Shown here piece by piece: positions 52,213 through 59,873 of a stretch of DNA of 64,000 nucleotides. This DNA comes from a virus. The stretch is from IMG/VR virus record IMGVR_UViG_3300042695_002264, positions 1 to 64,000 of that record. One strand, given 5' to 3'. Each line of letters begins with the position of its first letter. Within the stretch, counting starts at the first letter, position 1. The translations under genes were made by a program, and so were the position numbers. The notes beneath the pieces are model-generated. The model was not told where the DNA came from and did not search any database. It was given only the letters and a program-made list of their open reading frames with translations.

Positions 52213-52611
52213 TTATCCCAAAGTACAAAGATCAAAATCAATCAATACGGGTTTATTTCTAATCTTGCCAACATTATCAGAGAAAAGATCATATGTACTC
52301 CATCCCATTGATGAAACATTTTTTCTTAACGCGGACATTTCTTCATTATTAAGCCCACCCTGCATTGCGTGTTCAGTAACATAATAAAAATAGCGTCCTT
52401 TGGTTCCCATAAATAATGGTTTGGGGCCAAAGCCCATTTTGTGGGCAGCATCTTGTCGAAAAAAGCATCCCTTACATTTTAGTTGACTGGTATAGAATTT
52501 TACACCATATCGCCCACTAATTTGAATGTAGTACCGAACAGTTGCGGAATCTGTTTGTTCATAAAACCGCAAATTGATTTTGTTGATGATTTTTTTAAGT
52601 TTAGCAATCAT
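52213..52611 (-). CDS. Reduced kinase-like protein
   Basis: The 132-aa product shows, in order, V-K-F-Y-T-S (beta-3 Lys-like), C-F-F-R-Q-D-A-A-H-K-M-G-F-G-P (alpha-C-like), Y-Y-V-T-E-H (hinge-like), and D-L-F-S-D-N-V-G-K-I followed by K-P-V-L-I-D-F-D-L. The last two look like a catalytic loop (D-x-x-x-x-N) and a D-F-D activation Asp of APH/protein-kinase folds. It is much shorter than usual kinases and could be degenerate or minimal. No evidence of its substrate. Confidence 0.5.
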   Translation of the reverse strand: MIAKLKKIINKINLRFYEQTDSATVRYYIQISGRYGVKFYTSQLKCKGCFFRQDAAHKMGFGPKPLFMGTKGRYFYYVTEHAMQGGLNNEEMSALRKNVSSMGWSTYDLFSDNVGKIRNKPVLIDFDLCTLG

Positions 52612-52931
52612 GGCTCACAAACAAGAAGTGCAAGACTATTTCCGCTAAAAAACTCTTCTACTGTTTTTTTTGCTGTTTTGAAATCATATTTTCCATCGAC
52701 CCATTTGCAACCACGATCATAAGCAGTGGCTTCTTCAATTGAAGAATACTCCTCATAAACAAAATCTTCGCCACAGCACTTGCAAGTTACATTATCTGGA
52801 TCGCGCTTAAATAGTTCTTTAAAAGTCCTAACGGCTTCTCCAAGCGGCTCATCAATATATATGTGAGCATAAGGCGTCTTCAAATGACCACCACTATGCA
52901 TATCCATGAAACGTGTAACAGTTTTCTTCAT
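52608..52931 (-). CDS. Conserved phage protein with Cys pair
   Basis: The 107-aa product has Y-A-H-I-Y-I-D-E-P-L and V-T-C-K-C-C-G-E-D-F-V-Y-E-E-Y, a CxCC knuckle followed by a beta/alpha stretch and C-terminal V-C-E-P. A phage family of unknown function is likely. It has an exact 6-nt promoter. Confidence 0.65.
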   Translation of the reverse strand: MKKTVTRFMDMHSGGHLKTPYAHIYIDEPLGEAVRTFKELFKRDPDNVTCKCCGEDFVYEEYSSIEEATAYDRGCKWVDGKYDFKTAKKTVEEFFSGNSLALLVCEP

Positions 52932-52937
52932 ACCACC

Positions 52938-52966
52938 ATTATGGGATTTTTTACAAATTTTGTCAA
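52938..52966 (-). promoter_or_regulatory. Promoter of the 52931 gene
   Basis: On the - strand: TTGACA (52966-52961), 17-bp spacer, CATAAT (52943-52938), exactly 6 nt to the ATG. Confidence 0.8.
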
Positions 52967-53325
52967 TAGAAAACTTGGTGTTTTTGTCGCACTTTGGACC
53001 AGATCAGAGTTGCGCCCCTGCTGGCATCAGTTAACAATTTTTCTTGATTATAGAGTTAACCTCAGAACACCTAACCATTTATACAAGAGTTTTGGCCCAT
53101 ATAGCCTTGGTTTACCCAGAACCTACGCTCTTTTTTTTAATTACATATGTGCGCGCACACTATGTGATCTTATTTACTGTGAAACCTATATCATAACGAT
53201 TATAGGGGGTAGAGTTGCATACCTTATAAGGCGATCCCATTTTTTGGCTGGTCATCGCCACACCACCATTTGCAAAATTTTAAAGAACTATTAATATTTA
53301 TACACACTCTTTATAAAAAGATCAA
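52967..53325. other. Gene-free region with unusual composition
   Basis: About 360 nt with no convincing gene; the + strand frame across it has no start signal. It holds a TGTGCGCGCACA palindrome (about 53148-53160), a GGTT-ctgggta-AACC hairpin on - and a few other weak stems, a T8 run, and a TTATAGGGGG word (53203-53212). It may be a remnant of a larger sequence or an uncharacterised RNA. Confidence 0.35.
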
Positions 53326-53499
53326 TTATTTTTTAAAAATTTTTATTTCAAGAATGCGAAATTTTGTTCCCAAACCATGGCTTTTAAAATTTTCTACTTC
53401 TTGCGTTGCTTTTTTAACATTTTTATAATTGATAAAATCGTGCCTAATCCAAGATTTAAACAAGTGGCTCCAGCATTCAATTTGGTAGTATTTATTCAT
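53326..53499 (-). CDS. Small hypothetical protein
   Basis: Fifty-seven residues, basic and aromatic (Y-Y-Q-I-E-C-W-S-H-L-F-K-S-W), ending in a Lys-rich run. ATG 53499 is preferred; a longer frame would overlap the lipoprotein gene. Confidence 0.55.
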   Translation of the reverse strand: MNKYYQIECWSHLFKSWIRHDFINYKNVKKATQEVENFKSHGLGTKFRILEIKIFKK

Positions 53500-53500
53500 T

Positions 53501-53758
53501 TTAAAAAAGTATTTCAAGTCCAGTTTCACCATAGTCAGGCATCCCAACATCCATAGAGTGATTGCTGATATATGGTTGCGCCATTTTTCCTTTGATATTT
53601 AATCGCTCATTAATCGGATAAATTGCAGTAATAACGTGCTTGCCTTTGGTGAATTGCTGATTGCTATATTTAGTGCCTGTGACTTCACCCTTGACTTGAA
53701 TTTTATCCAGATGTTCGCATGCTGTCAGCAGAAGGCATAGTAGTATTATTGCTTTCAT
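53501..53758 (-). CDS. Lipoprotein
   Basis: Eighty-five residues: signal peptide with lipobox L-L-T-A-C (about 10-14), then a soluble beta-rich domain (K-G-E-V-T-G-T-K-Y, then N-I-K-G-K-M-A-Q-P-Y). An outer-membrane lipoprotein of unknown role, possibly superinfection-related. Overlaps the 53703 gene by 56 nt in another frame. Confidence 0.65.
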   Translation of the reverse strand: MKAIILLCLLLTACEHLDKIQVKGEVTGTKYSNQQFTKGKHVITAIYPINERLNIKGKMAQPYISNHSMDVGMPDYGETGLEILF

Positions 53759-53876
53759 CGTTTTCGTTTTTTTTAGACCAGTCTATCAAATCATAATTAT
53801 CTTTGAATTTTTTGGAAAAGCAATTTCTTGGCTTATCGCCTTTTCCCGCCCCTTTATTTGATGCTTTTTCGCTCAT
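53703..53876 (-). CDS. Small conserved protein (KGDKPRNCF type)
   Basis: Fifty-seven residues: G-A-G-K-G-D-K-P-R-N-C-F-S-K-K-F-K-D-N-Y-D-L-I-D-W, resembling a short conserved phage protein with the K-G-D-x-P-R and N-Y-D-x-I-x-W signatures. The C-terminal part overlaps the lipoprotein gene start, so the last 20 residues are not conserved-looking. Confidence 0.6.
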   Translation of the reverse strand: MSEKASNKGAGKGDKPRNCFSKKFKDNYDLIDWSKKNENDESNNTTMPSADSMRTSG

Positions 53877-53888
53877 AAATTTGTTAAA

Positions 53889-53960
53889 TAGAGGCAGTAG
53901 GACTTGAACCTACAACCCTCACCTTATCAAAGTGATGCTCTGCCATTGAGCTATGCCTCT
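53889..53960 (-). tRNA. tRNA-Ile (GAT)
   Basis: Acceptor AGAGGCA/TGCCTCT, discriminator A, anticodon loop TTGATAA in the stem TCACT/GGTGA, T-arm GTAGG-TTCAAGT-CCTAC. Confidence 0.9.
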
Positions 53961-54011
53961 GCGTATTCATAGTTTAGATTATCTAAATTTTATTTAAATG
54001 TCAAAAAGAAA

Positions 54012-54093
54012 TGGGCATGAAGGGAGTCGAACCCCTACTCCTTACGGAACCAGATCCTAAGTCTGGCGCGGCTGCCAGTTACGCCACATGCCC
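54012..54093 (-). tRNA. tRNA-Leu (TAG)
   Basis: Class II. Acceptor GGGCATG/CATGCCC, discriminator A, anticodon loop CTTAGGA in the stem CCAGA/TCTGG, long variable arm. Confidence 0.9.
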
Positions 54094-54095
54094 TT

Positions 54096-54362
54096 TTATT
54101 TGTTATACTTACACCAAGCATAGACAAGAATCAAGCACATAATTAAACCTACACAGTAGTTTAAAAACCACCACAGGCCAAATGTGCCCAAAAACATATA
54201 AATCATTCCTGAAATATACCCAACGATTGACATTAAAATTAGCATTAATGAAACATCTTTGGATGAATGATTTTTAAAAATTTTAACTATTTGTGGGATA
54301 TAGCAAAACATAAAAGCAAATGTCATTACTATCCCAGCAATCTCTCGCATTATCTCTTTCAT
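54096..54362 (-). CDS. SemiSWEET/PQ-loop membrane protein
   Basis: Eighty-eight residues with three predicted helices (about 8-25, 37-57, 62-82). The first helix carries M-F-C-Y-I-P-Q-I-V-K, the PQ-loop motif of SemiSWEET and related transporters, and K-D-V-S follows. The single 3-TM unit matches SemiSWEETs, which dimerise to carry sugars. Presence on a phage is unusual. Overlaps the 54359 gene by 4 nt. Confidence 0.75.
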   Translation of the reverse strand: MKEIMREIAGIVMTFAFMFCYIPQIVKIFKNHSSKDVSLMLILMSIVGYISGMIYMFLGTFGLWWFLNYCVGLIMCLILVYAWCKYNK

Positions 54363-54565
54363 AGTGAATATGCCATTTCGTTATTCCATTCTGCAAACTC
54401 TTCAATTTCGTCGATAAGCTGCTTCTCCATAAATTCAATAAATGCAATATCATTACTCAATTCACGCTTGGCTATCAGCATAGTATCGGACAATTCTTCT
54501 TGTGGAATTGTAAGAAGCCAAAGAATAATTTTACCATATTGATTGACTTTGGTTTCTTTATTCAT
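54359..54565 (-). CDS. Helical acidic protein
   Basis: Sixty-eight residues, helical and acidic at the C-terminus (D-E-I-E-E-F-A-E-W). ATG 54565 is preferred. It is coupled to the PQ-loop gene, but its role is unknown. Confidence 0.6.
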   Translation of the reverse strand: MNKETKVNQYGKIILWLLTIPQEELSDTMLIAKRELSNDIAFIEFMEKQLIDEIEEFAEWNNEMAYSL

Positions 54566-54896
54566 ATTGCCCTCCAAACAATAAATCTATATCTTCATCT
54601 GATGCTTTTAAAATCCATTTGTTCATTTCGGGAATTCTATCTAAGTAGTTTAATATGTCTAGGTTATACTTTTCTGTGAGAAAAGGCAATATTATAAAAT
54701 AAAAGATGGATGGATCTTCGAGGTCGCCGTCACGAAACCAGCTTGGCATATTCCAATCAAATATATATTTTGAGTCATAGCCGTGATCGTCCATGAAGTT
54801 ATGGAACGTATTTACAAGATGATTTTTTGGTAGCTTATTGACAATTTTGCAGAAGCTGCAATTACAATCTTTTGTTTTGTGAGATTTCCCTTTCAT
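54558..54896 (-). CDS. Hypothetical protein with Cys knuckle
   Basis: The 112-aa product has K-D-C-N-C-S-F-C-K-I (CxCxxC) in a basic N-terminus and an acidic, helical C-terminal half with several Asp. It is cotranscribed with the HNH gene (4-nt overlap). No recognised family. Confidence 0.6.
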   Translation of the reverse strand: MKGKSHKTKDCNCSFCKIVNKLPKNHLVNTFHNFMDDHGYDSKYIFDWNMPSWFRDGDLEDPSIFYFIILPFLTEKYNLDILNYLDRIPEMNKWILKASDEDIDLLFGGQYE

Positions 54897-55534
54897 TTTA
54901 TTTTATCTAAAAATATTGCCCAATCAGGATTAAGAGCTTTAATAAGTAAATGCGCGGTCATAGGTCTTGGATTTTTTAGTTTGTATTTTGGACTGTACCC
55001 ATGTTTGGACACAAATTCATCAATTGTCATGTCATTTTTTAAACGATTAATTTTTGATGATGTGATGGCAAGATTATCCCAAGAATTTTTGCCGCCTTTT
55101 GATTTTGGATGCAAATGATCAATTGTTGCTTCGTTATAGGTGAGCTTTTCCCCCGTCCAAAAATCAACGCCATCATAACGTTCGTAAAGATTCTTTTTTG
55201 TAGGTCTAAAAGTTTTAATTGGAAGTTTATTATAATTGCTTCCTACAATAGCCACTGTTGGAACGCGAATTTCAAGATTGATTGTGTGGATTGAAAACTC
55301 ATCGTGCTCTCTTGGTGACAATGTGACCCACTCATCCCAGCCAAGTGGGATAATTTCGCTTGGGCTAGCATAATCTGGCTCCCCATTATCATCTTCTAAA
55401 TACTCTATCTTAATGGCTTTTTTGGGGTAATTAGCAGAATTCATATCTTCCAATACTTTCTTAACTGGAAGCGTACAGATGGGCAACCAAGAAGCATTAA
55501 GCATTAAAACTTTATGATTTAGAATATTAATCAT
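54893..55534 (-). CDS. HNH endonuclease
   Basis: The 213-aa product has L-N-A-S-W-L-P near the start, then F-W-T-G-E-K-L-T, A-T-I-D-H-L-H-P-K-S-K-G-G and N-S-W-D-N-L-A-I-T-S-S-K-I-N-R-L-K, the order of the phage and bacterial HNH family (D-H-x-x-P catalytic His, G-G-x-N-x-W-x-N-L). A homing or defence nuclease is possible. The N-terminal 120 residues are a separate domain. Confidence 0.8.
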   Translation of the reverse strand: MINILNHKVLMLNASWLPICTLPVKKVLEDMNSANYPKKAIKIEYLEDDNGEPDYASPSEIIPLGWDEWVTLSPREHDEFSIHTINLEIRVPTVAIVGSNYNKLPIKTFRPTKKNLYERYDGVDFWTGEKLTYNEATIDHLHPKSKGGKNSWDNLAITSSKINRLKNDMTIDEFVSKHGYSPKYKLKNPRPMTAHLLIKALNPDWAIFLDKIK

Positions 55535-55600
55535 TTAAAAATAAAGATTAGAATTTTTTGGGTTAAAAGTAAAGATTATTTAATAATAAAAATGTAATGA

Positions 55601-56089
55601 ATGGTGAAGTTTATGGACAAACAAGATTTGCCATTATTGGCGACAACAGAACACAAAGATGATATGGGTCGCCGCTCATATGATGAGAATGGTAATGGTA
55701 ACGGCTGGTCACGATATCAAATAATGGTATTGCAGCAATTAACTGACCACACAAAGCTTCTTCAAGCATTAATGTCAGAAATTAATACAATAAAGCAGCA
55801 AATTGCAATCACGGATATTGTATCAAAAAATTGGAGAGATCAAGCTGATAGGTCAATACAGGAATTAAAAGATGATGTTGAATTTATTCTTGAGGACGAA
55901 GGTGGTATTAACCAAAGATTAAAGAGTATTGAAGATAATACAAAAATAGAAGAAAAGTCAAGCTTAAAAATAAAAGCATTTTGGGGTCTTTTGGGTGGGG
56001 CAGTTGTGGTAATTGTAGATTTGGCAATAAGAGTTGTAAGCTTGATTAGTAGTAAACTGCAAATTATAATGCAAAATCCGCCGCAGTAA
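55601..56089 (+). CDS. Coiled-coil membrane protein
   Basis: The 162-aa product begins with a polar segment, has heptad-like helices (about 40-100) and one membrane helix near the C-terminus (about 133-155, A-F-W-G-L-L-G-G-A-V-V-V-I-V), followed by a short tail. This resembles XhlA/hemolysin-like or holin-accessory proteins. The start is ATG 55601 or the in-frame ATG 55613. It is on + and near the lysis region. Confidence 0.6.
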   Translation: MVKFMDKQDLPLLATTEHKDDMGRRSYDENGNGNGWSRYQIMVLQQLTDHTKLLQALMSEINTIKQQIAITDIVSKNWRDQADRSIQELKDDVEFILEDEGGINQRLKSIEDNTKIEEKSSLKIKAFWGLLGGAVVVIVDLAIRVVSLISSKLQIIMQNPPQ

Positions 56090-56117
56090 AGTTGCGCTAA
56101 CTAGTGTAACTTTAATT

Positions 56118-56519
56118 ATGGTAGTAAAAACATTTTTTATTTGCCTTAGTGCGGTTTTAGTTCTCGGACTATTGCCTCATTATTCTACAAAGCCGCCAGA
56201 GGAAGATTTTGTACTCAATAATGGCTGTTTAATCTATTCTATTCAATATCAGCACGCACTAAAGGCTAAAAAAATACTTGGCGAATCAGAAGTTTGGGCT
56301 AAAGTTATAATGTACAAAGTATTGGGGGCAAAAGCGGGACATGCTGTTACTCTGTATATTTATAAAAACTCTACATATGTGTATGATCCGGCATTTGCAA
56401 GCTATCAATTGGCGCAATTTCCTGTATACAATCCATACAAGGTTGCAAAAATGATGCATCCAATGAATGATATTGTATGGGCTGAATATGCAGAGAATGT
56501 GATGCTATATAACCCTTAA
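56118..56519 (+). CDS. Secreted Cys/His/Asp protein (transglutaminase/papain-like)
   Basis: The 133-aa product has a signal peptide (about 1-20), then N-N-G-C-L-I-Y (Cys), G-H-A-V-T-L-Y (His) and V-Y-D-P (Asp), the order of a papain/transglutaminase-like Cys-His-Asp triad. It is short for such enzymes. A periplasmic peptidase or amidase role is possible. It follows the coiled-coil gene by 28 nt. Confidence 0.55.
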   Translation: MVVKTFFICLSAVLVLGLLPHYSTKPPEEDFVLNNGCLIYSIQYQHALKAKKILGESEVWAKVIMYKVLGAKAGHAVTLYIYKNSTYVYDPAFASYQLAQFPVYNPYKVAKMMHPMNDIVWAEYAENVMLYNP

Positions 56520-56523
56520 TTTT

Positions 56524-57852
56524 TTATCTAGTTTCGCGCCACTGAAGACTGGTTAATACATTTGTAGTATTTCCTGGCCCAGTAGCAGCATTTTTTAATA
56601 AAACGGCAAATATATTGCTGTCCGTGCTGTCTATGTTTTGACTAATATAATTTCTTTTAGCGCTAGAAACATTTGCTAAACTTGAAGATACTCCAGCAGT
56701 ATTGCCAACCCCAACTGCGTTTACCGTAATAAATCCAGCATCAAATAAATTTCCGCCATTTAAATTAAATCCAGTCGCTGTAATATTATATTCTACAACA
56801 CTTGAATCGTCTACGCTTTGCCAAGATCCTCCAATTAAAGAAGCACCACTTGGTAGGCGCCAAAATTCATAAGAGCAAAGTTGGTCGGCACTATAAAGTT
56901 GGGAAGATCCCAATCTAACAACACTTCTATTTGGTGCCCCATAATATCCAGTTTTTAATCTTATTGCAATAACTGGCATTGTAGATCCAGCTGTTATATT
57001 TCTATATCCAGTAGTTCTTGCTGCAAAATCTACACCAGCTTCACTATAACCACCTTCGCTCACTACTGTTGCACAAATTTGATCCATAGAAGATATTCCA
57101 GTCGTTCCATTACTATAGTTTCTAATTTCACAACGAATCGGCAAATTAGGATTGCTCCAATATACAGTGTTTTTATTATTACTATTATAAAATTCGTGAG
57201 CAATAATCGTATTGCCATCATGTACAAATCCCGCACGTACGCGACCAACTCCAAGCCATTGATAATCAGCTGTAAATAATTGGGTTTTAGTAATATCTAA
57301 ATTAAAAGCTGATGGGCCAGTTCCATCACAGCGATCTTTATTCCAAGCGGATTGTGGAATTACCGTATTTTGAACACTTCCAGATACGTCACTTCTTAAT
57401 ACGATAGCTAAGCTACCATCGCCGCTATGTTGGAAAAATATCCCATTATAATCATCATACAAGCCAATCCTTTTATTAGTTCCAGATCTGGGAGGGTGAG
57501 AATTAAAGCTTTGTAGTGTTAATTGGCTTTTACCAGCCATATAGTGATGGTACATGCGGCTTTGATGAATTACATAATCATTTGCGCCAGTGCCAACTGT
57601 TAGAATAGCTTTTGCTTGCTTTACATTGAATGCAATATTAGATTGCGTGCCGCTAGTTTTAGTTAAAAGCTCTGTTTCTTCTCCGTAAACATGAGTATAG
57701 TCAGCCAACGTGTATTGCTCTGATACTCTTTGGCGACCAAAAGCATCTATTGTTCCATCTTTGTACAAATTTTGTACATTCAGAACGCCGTCAGTAACTG
57801 AAACTTTTATTGGTGCGTCTTGATATTCTTTTTCTATTCTATAGATGTGCAT
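56524..57852 (-). CDS. Virion structural protein (tail-fibre-like)
   Basis: The 442-aa product contains F-G-R-Q-R-V-S-E-Q-Y-T-L-A-D-Y near residue 38, the F-G-R-x-R-V-S-x-x-x-T-L signature of a phage structural family, then beta-rich Asn/Gly/Ser repeats to the end. It probably forms part of a tail fibre or baseplate appendage. An S/T/N-rich C-terminus is typical. Confidence 0.75.
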   Translation of the reverse strand: MHIYRIEKEYQDAPIKVSVTDGVLNVQNLYKDGTIDAFGRQRVSEQYTLADYTHVYGEETELLTKTSGTQSNIAFNVKQAKAILTVGTGANDYVIHQSRMYHHYMAGKSQLTLQSFNSHPPRSGTNKRIGLYDDYNGIFFQHSGDGSLAIVLRSDVSGSVQNTVIPQSAWNKDRCDGTGPSAFNLDITKTQLFTADYQWLGVGRVRAGFVHDGNTIIAHEFYNSNNKNTVYWSNPNLPIRCEIRNYSNGTTGISSMDQICATVVSEGGYSEAGVDFAARTTGYRNITAGSTMPVIAIRLKTGYYGAPNRSVVRLGSSQLYSADQLCSYEFWRLPSGASLIGGSWQSVDDSSVVEYNITATGFNLNGGNLFDAGFITVNAVGVGNTAGVSSSLANVSSAKRNYISQNIDSTDSNIFAVLLKNAATGPGNTTNVLTSLQWRETR

Positions 57853-57879
57853 AATTATATATATTAATTACACACAATA

Positions 57880-57928
57880 AAATTAAAAAAAATTAAAAAT
57901 ATCCCCCACGCGCGAACGCATGAGGGAT
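57880..57928 (-). terminator. UUCG-loop terminator
   Basis: On the - strand ATCCCTCATGCG-TTCG-CGCGTGGGGGAT (57928-57901) forms a 12-bp stem with a UUCG loop, followed by ATTTTTAATTTTTTTT. Confidence 0.92.
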
Positions 57929-57950
57929 TATATATTTTATTTATTATTTA

Positions 57951-58109
57951 TTAAAATAAAGCCATTATGGTTTTTTTGGCCCAACGAAATAATCCGAAAA
58001 AAATCTTACCGATTTCCTTCAAATCTTCCCGCTGTATTGTTCCTGCATAGCCAATTGATCCATAAGGACCAAAAATGATCCCTAACTGGTGAGTTTGATA
58101 ACGTTCCAT
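57951..58109 (-). CDS. Small hypothetical protein with strong ribosome site
   Basis: Fifty-two residues; I-I-F-G-P-Y-G-S-I-G-Y-A-G-T near the start, then a basic helical part. AAAGGAGGTG lies 9 nt before ATG 58109, a canonical ribosome site, with a promoter further upstream, so this gene uses a leader unlike most unit-leading genes. No family recognised. Confidence 0.65.
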   Translation of the reverse strand: MERYQTHQLGIIFGPYGSIGYAGTIQREDLKEIGKIFFGLFRWAKKTIMALF

Positions 58110-58138
58110 TAAGATTAGCACCTCCTTTCATATACTGT

Positions 58139-58166
58139 ATATTACAGCAATTTAGGTGCCAATCAA
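58139..58166 (-). promoter_or_regulatory. Promoter of the 58109 gene
   Basis: On the - strand: TTGATT (58166-58161), 16-bp spacer, TAATAT (58144-58139). The ATG is 29 nt downstream with a full ribosome site. Confidence 0.65.
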
Positions 58167-58178
58167 GTTACAATTTTG

Positions 58179-58874
58179 TTATAAATAGGCTGCTTGGAAG
58201 TGCATCCAGTCATAATTACGCCTTCTACCCAAGCTTGTCCAGCCCTCAGCTTCTACAATTTTCCAGAATGGTTCATATTCTTTCTTGCTAAATGTAGCTT
58301 TGGGACTGCTCCATTTTAATTGATTATTGTCGGGATCAAGGTCAATTGCAGCGCCCCAACTGTGTATTGACCAAGCTGATCCGCCGCGCATTTTACGAAC
58401 ATTCAAGCATCCGCCAAACATATTTAATCTTAATTTCTCAATATCTTTTTCGCCATATGTTTTTAATGTATTATCAAAAATAATACCAAGCGATTGTGCA
58501 ACTTTTTGATTGCATGTAATTCTTGATAGTGTGGTTGATGGCGCCCATGCTAGTTTTATTTTATATGGCAACTCTAGCTTGATTTGATTTTCGCCAACCG
58601 AACCATAAAAATCAACCATACTATTGTAGTCTTGTTTTGGCCAGCGTTGTGATAGTGGTGTATTTTTTGAAACGTTTGTTACAAATTTCCAAGTCTTGGG
58701 ACCAACAACACCATCTGCCTTTAATCCGTTTTTAAGCTGAAATTTTAAAGTTTCACGCTCTGTTGCTGGGCCAAAAGCACCATCAACATATGGAATTTTA
58801 TAACCAGTGCTTTGTAGAAACAATTGCCATTGTTTTACTTCTTCTCCAAAACTACCTTTTTTCAAAGCTTCCAT
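58179..58874 (-). CDS. Endolysin: peptidoglycan-binding domain plus M15 D-Ala-D-Ala carboxypeptidase
   Basis: The 231-aa product has an N-terminal peptidoglycan-binding-1 domain (about residues 5-65, L-K-K-G-S-F-G-E-E-V, V-D-G-A-F-G-P-A-T, A-D-G-V-V-G-P-K-T-W). The C-terminal VanY-like peptidase part has S-I-H-S-W-G-A-A-I-D-L-D-P (zinc His and Asp) and D-W-M-H-F-Q (third His). It cuts cell-wall peptides during lysis. It overlaps the holin candidate gene by 1 nt. Confidence 0.88.
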   Translation of the reverse strand: MEALKKGSFGEEVKQWQLFLQSTGYKIPYVDGAFGPATERETLKFQLKNGLKADGVVGPKTWKFVTNVSKNTPLSQRWPKQDYNSMVDFYGSVGENQIKLELPYKIKLAWAPSTTLSRITCNQKVAQSLGIIFDNTLKTYGEKDIEKLRLNMFGGCLNVRKMRGGSAWSIHSWGAAIDLDPDNNQLKWSSPKATFSKKEYEPFWKIVEAEGWTSLGRRRNYDWMHFQAAYL

Positions 58875-59353
58875 TACTGTTTGCCCTCCTGATCAAATAC
58901 CCATTCTATGGGAGCATAGGATGGATCGTCTTTGTATTTTTCTGCATAAACAATTGTTTGCTCTTCTATAATTTTTTCTTCCCTTTGTTCGGATGTTAAT
59001 AGGGAATCTAAATTAACACTTGATGAGCTGCCATACTTGAGATCAATCGCGGCTTGTACCCCAATGTAAGAAGCTACAATGATTGCTACAATTTCAATGG
59101 TCTTTGTAAAAATAGTAACATAACCAGCAATAAGTTCATTTCTGCTTGGTAATAAAAATAATATACCAACAGATGTCAGATAAAAAAACAATAAACCAAC
59201 AAAAGAAGAAAATGCTAAGAAAAATTTTTTAGACTTGAAGTGATTTTCTTTTCGTAGTGAGCTTTGTAACTCGATTGGGGTTCCTGGCGGAACGCGATTC
59301 GATGTTAAAAAAGAAGCTGCACTGCTTGCGATATTTTTTAAGTTACCCCACAT
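58874..59353 (-). CDS. Membrane protein, holin candidate
   Basis: The 159-aa product has two hydrophobic helices (about 46-68 and 78-101) with a basic region before them (K-S-K-K). The C-terminal part is a charged, acidic tail. ATG 59353 is preferred over an in-frame start at 59401. Position directly upstream of the endolysin gene and two-TM topology fit a holin, but I cannot confirm it. Confidence 0.55.
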   Translation of the reverse strand: MWGNLKNIASSAASFLTSNRVPPGTPIELQSSLRKENHFKSKKFFLAFSSFVGLLFFYLTSVGILFLLPSRNELIAGYVTIFTKTIEIVAIIVASYIGVQAAIDLKYGSSSSVNLDSLLTSEQREEKIIEEQTIVYAEKYKDDPSYAPIEWVFDQEGKQ

Positions 59354-59354
59354 A

Positions 59355-59873
59355 TTATAAAAATACCCAAACAAGTGTTGCGAATAATCCAGCACCGCCA
59401 ATTGGAACTAGTAAGCTGTATGGTGGAGGAACAAAGCTCATAATTTGCAAGCCCAAAAGTACGCCGACTGCGCCAGCTATAATTGCAGCAATCCATTTAA
59501 GACGGTGATAGCGCTTGATTGCATTAGTGTATTTTTCAAGCCATTTTTGCGCTTCGGCTTGCTGAACAACGCCCCACTCTTTTAATGCGTCAATATCTTT
59601 TTTAAGTTTATCAATTTGTAAAAAGCTGTCTTTTAAATTACCGTTTGCTTTACTTAAGTTATCTTTAAGTTTTGCATTTTCCGACTTGGCAACTCTTAAT
59701 TCCGATTGCAATTCTTTAACAATTTGTTTTGCATCTTGAACTGGAGTTTTAGACTTTTGCACAACTGCGACTGGTGTTGGCTGTGCTTTTGGCTTTGGCT
59801 TGAACCAATTGAATTGGCTGTAGCCAGTGCTTGTTAGGATTAATAATAAAACTATTGGTACTAATTTTTTCAT
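59355..59873 (-). CDS. Signal-anchored coiled-coil protein, i-spanin candidate
   Basis: The 172-aa product has a signal helix (about 4-20), a Pro/Lys linker, a long coiled coil (about 48-108) and two C-terminal hydrophobic helices (about 127-168). I-spanins normally have one N-terminal anchor, so the extra helices are odd. With the lipoprotein gene (59870) upstream and the endolysin nearby, a spanin role is inferred. Confidence 0.5.
   Translation of the reverse strand: MKKLVPIVLLLILTSTGYSQFNWFKPKPKAQPTPVAVVQKSKTPVQDAKQIVKELQSELRVAKSENAKLKDNLSKANGNLKDSFLQIDKLKKDIDALKEWGVVQQAEAQKWLEKYTNAIKRYHRLKWIAAIIAGAVGVLLGLQIMSFVPPPYSLLVPIGGAGLFATLVWVFL

Noticed and set aside
52863-53294. A 143-aa + frame over the 53-kb spacer
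   Set aside because: It starts within the opposite-strand 52608 gene, has no promoter or ribosome site, and its residues show no protein-like pattern.
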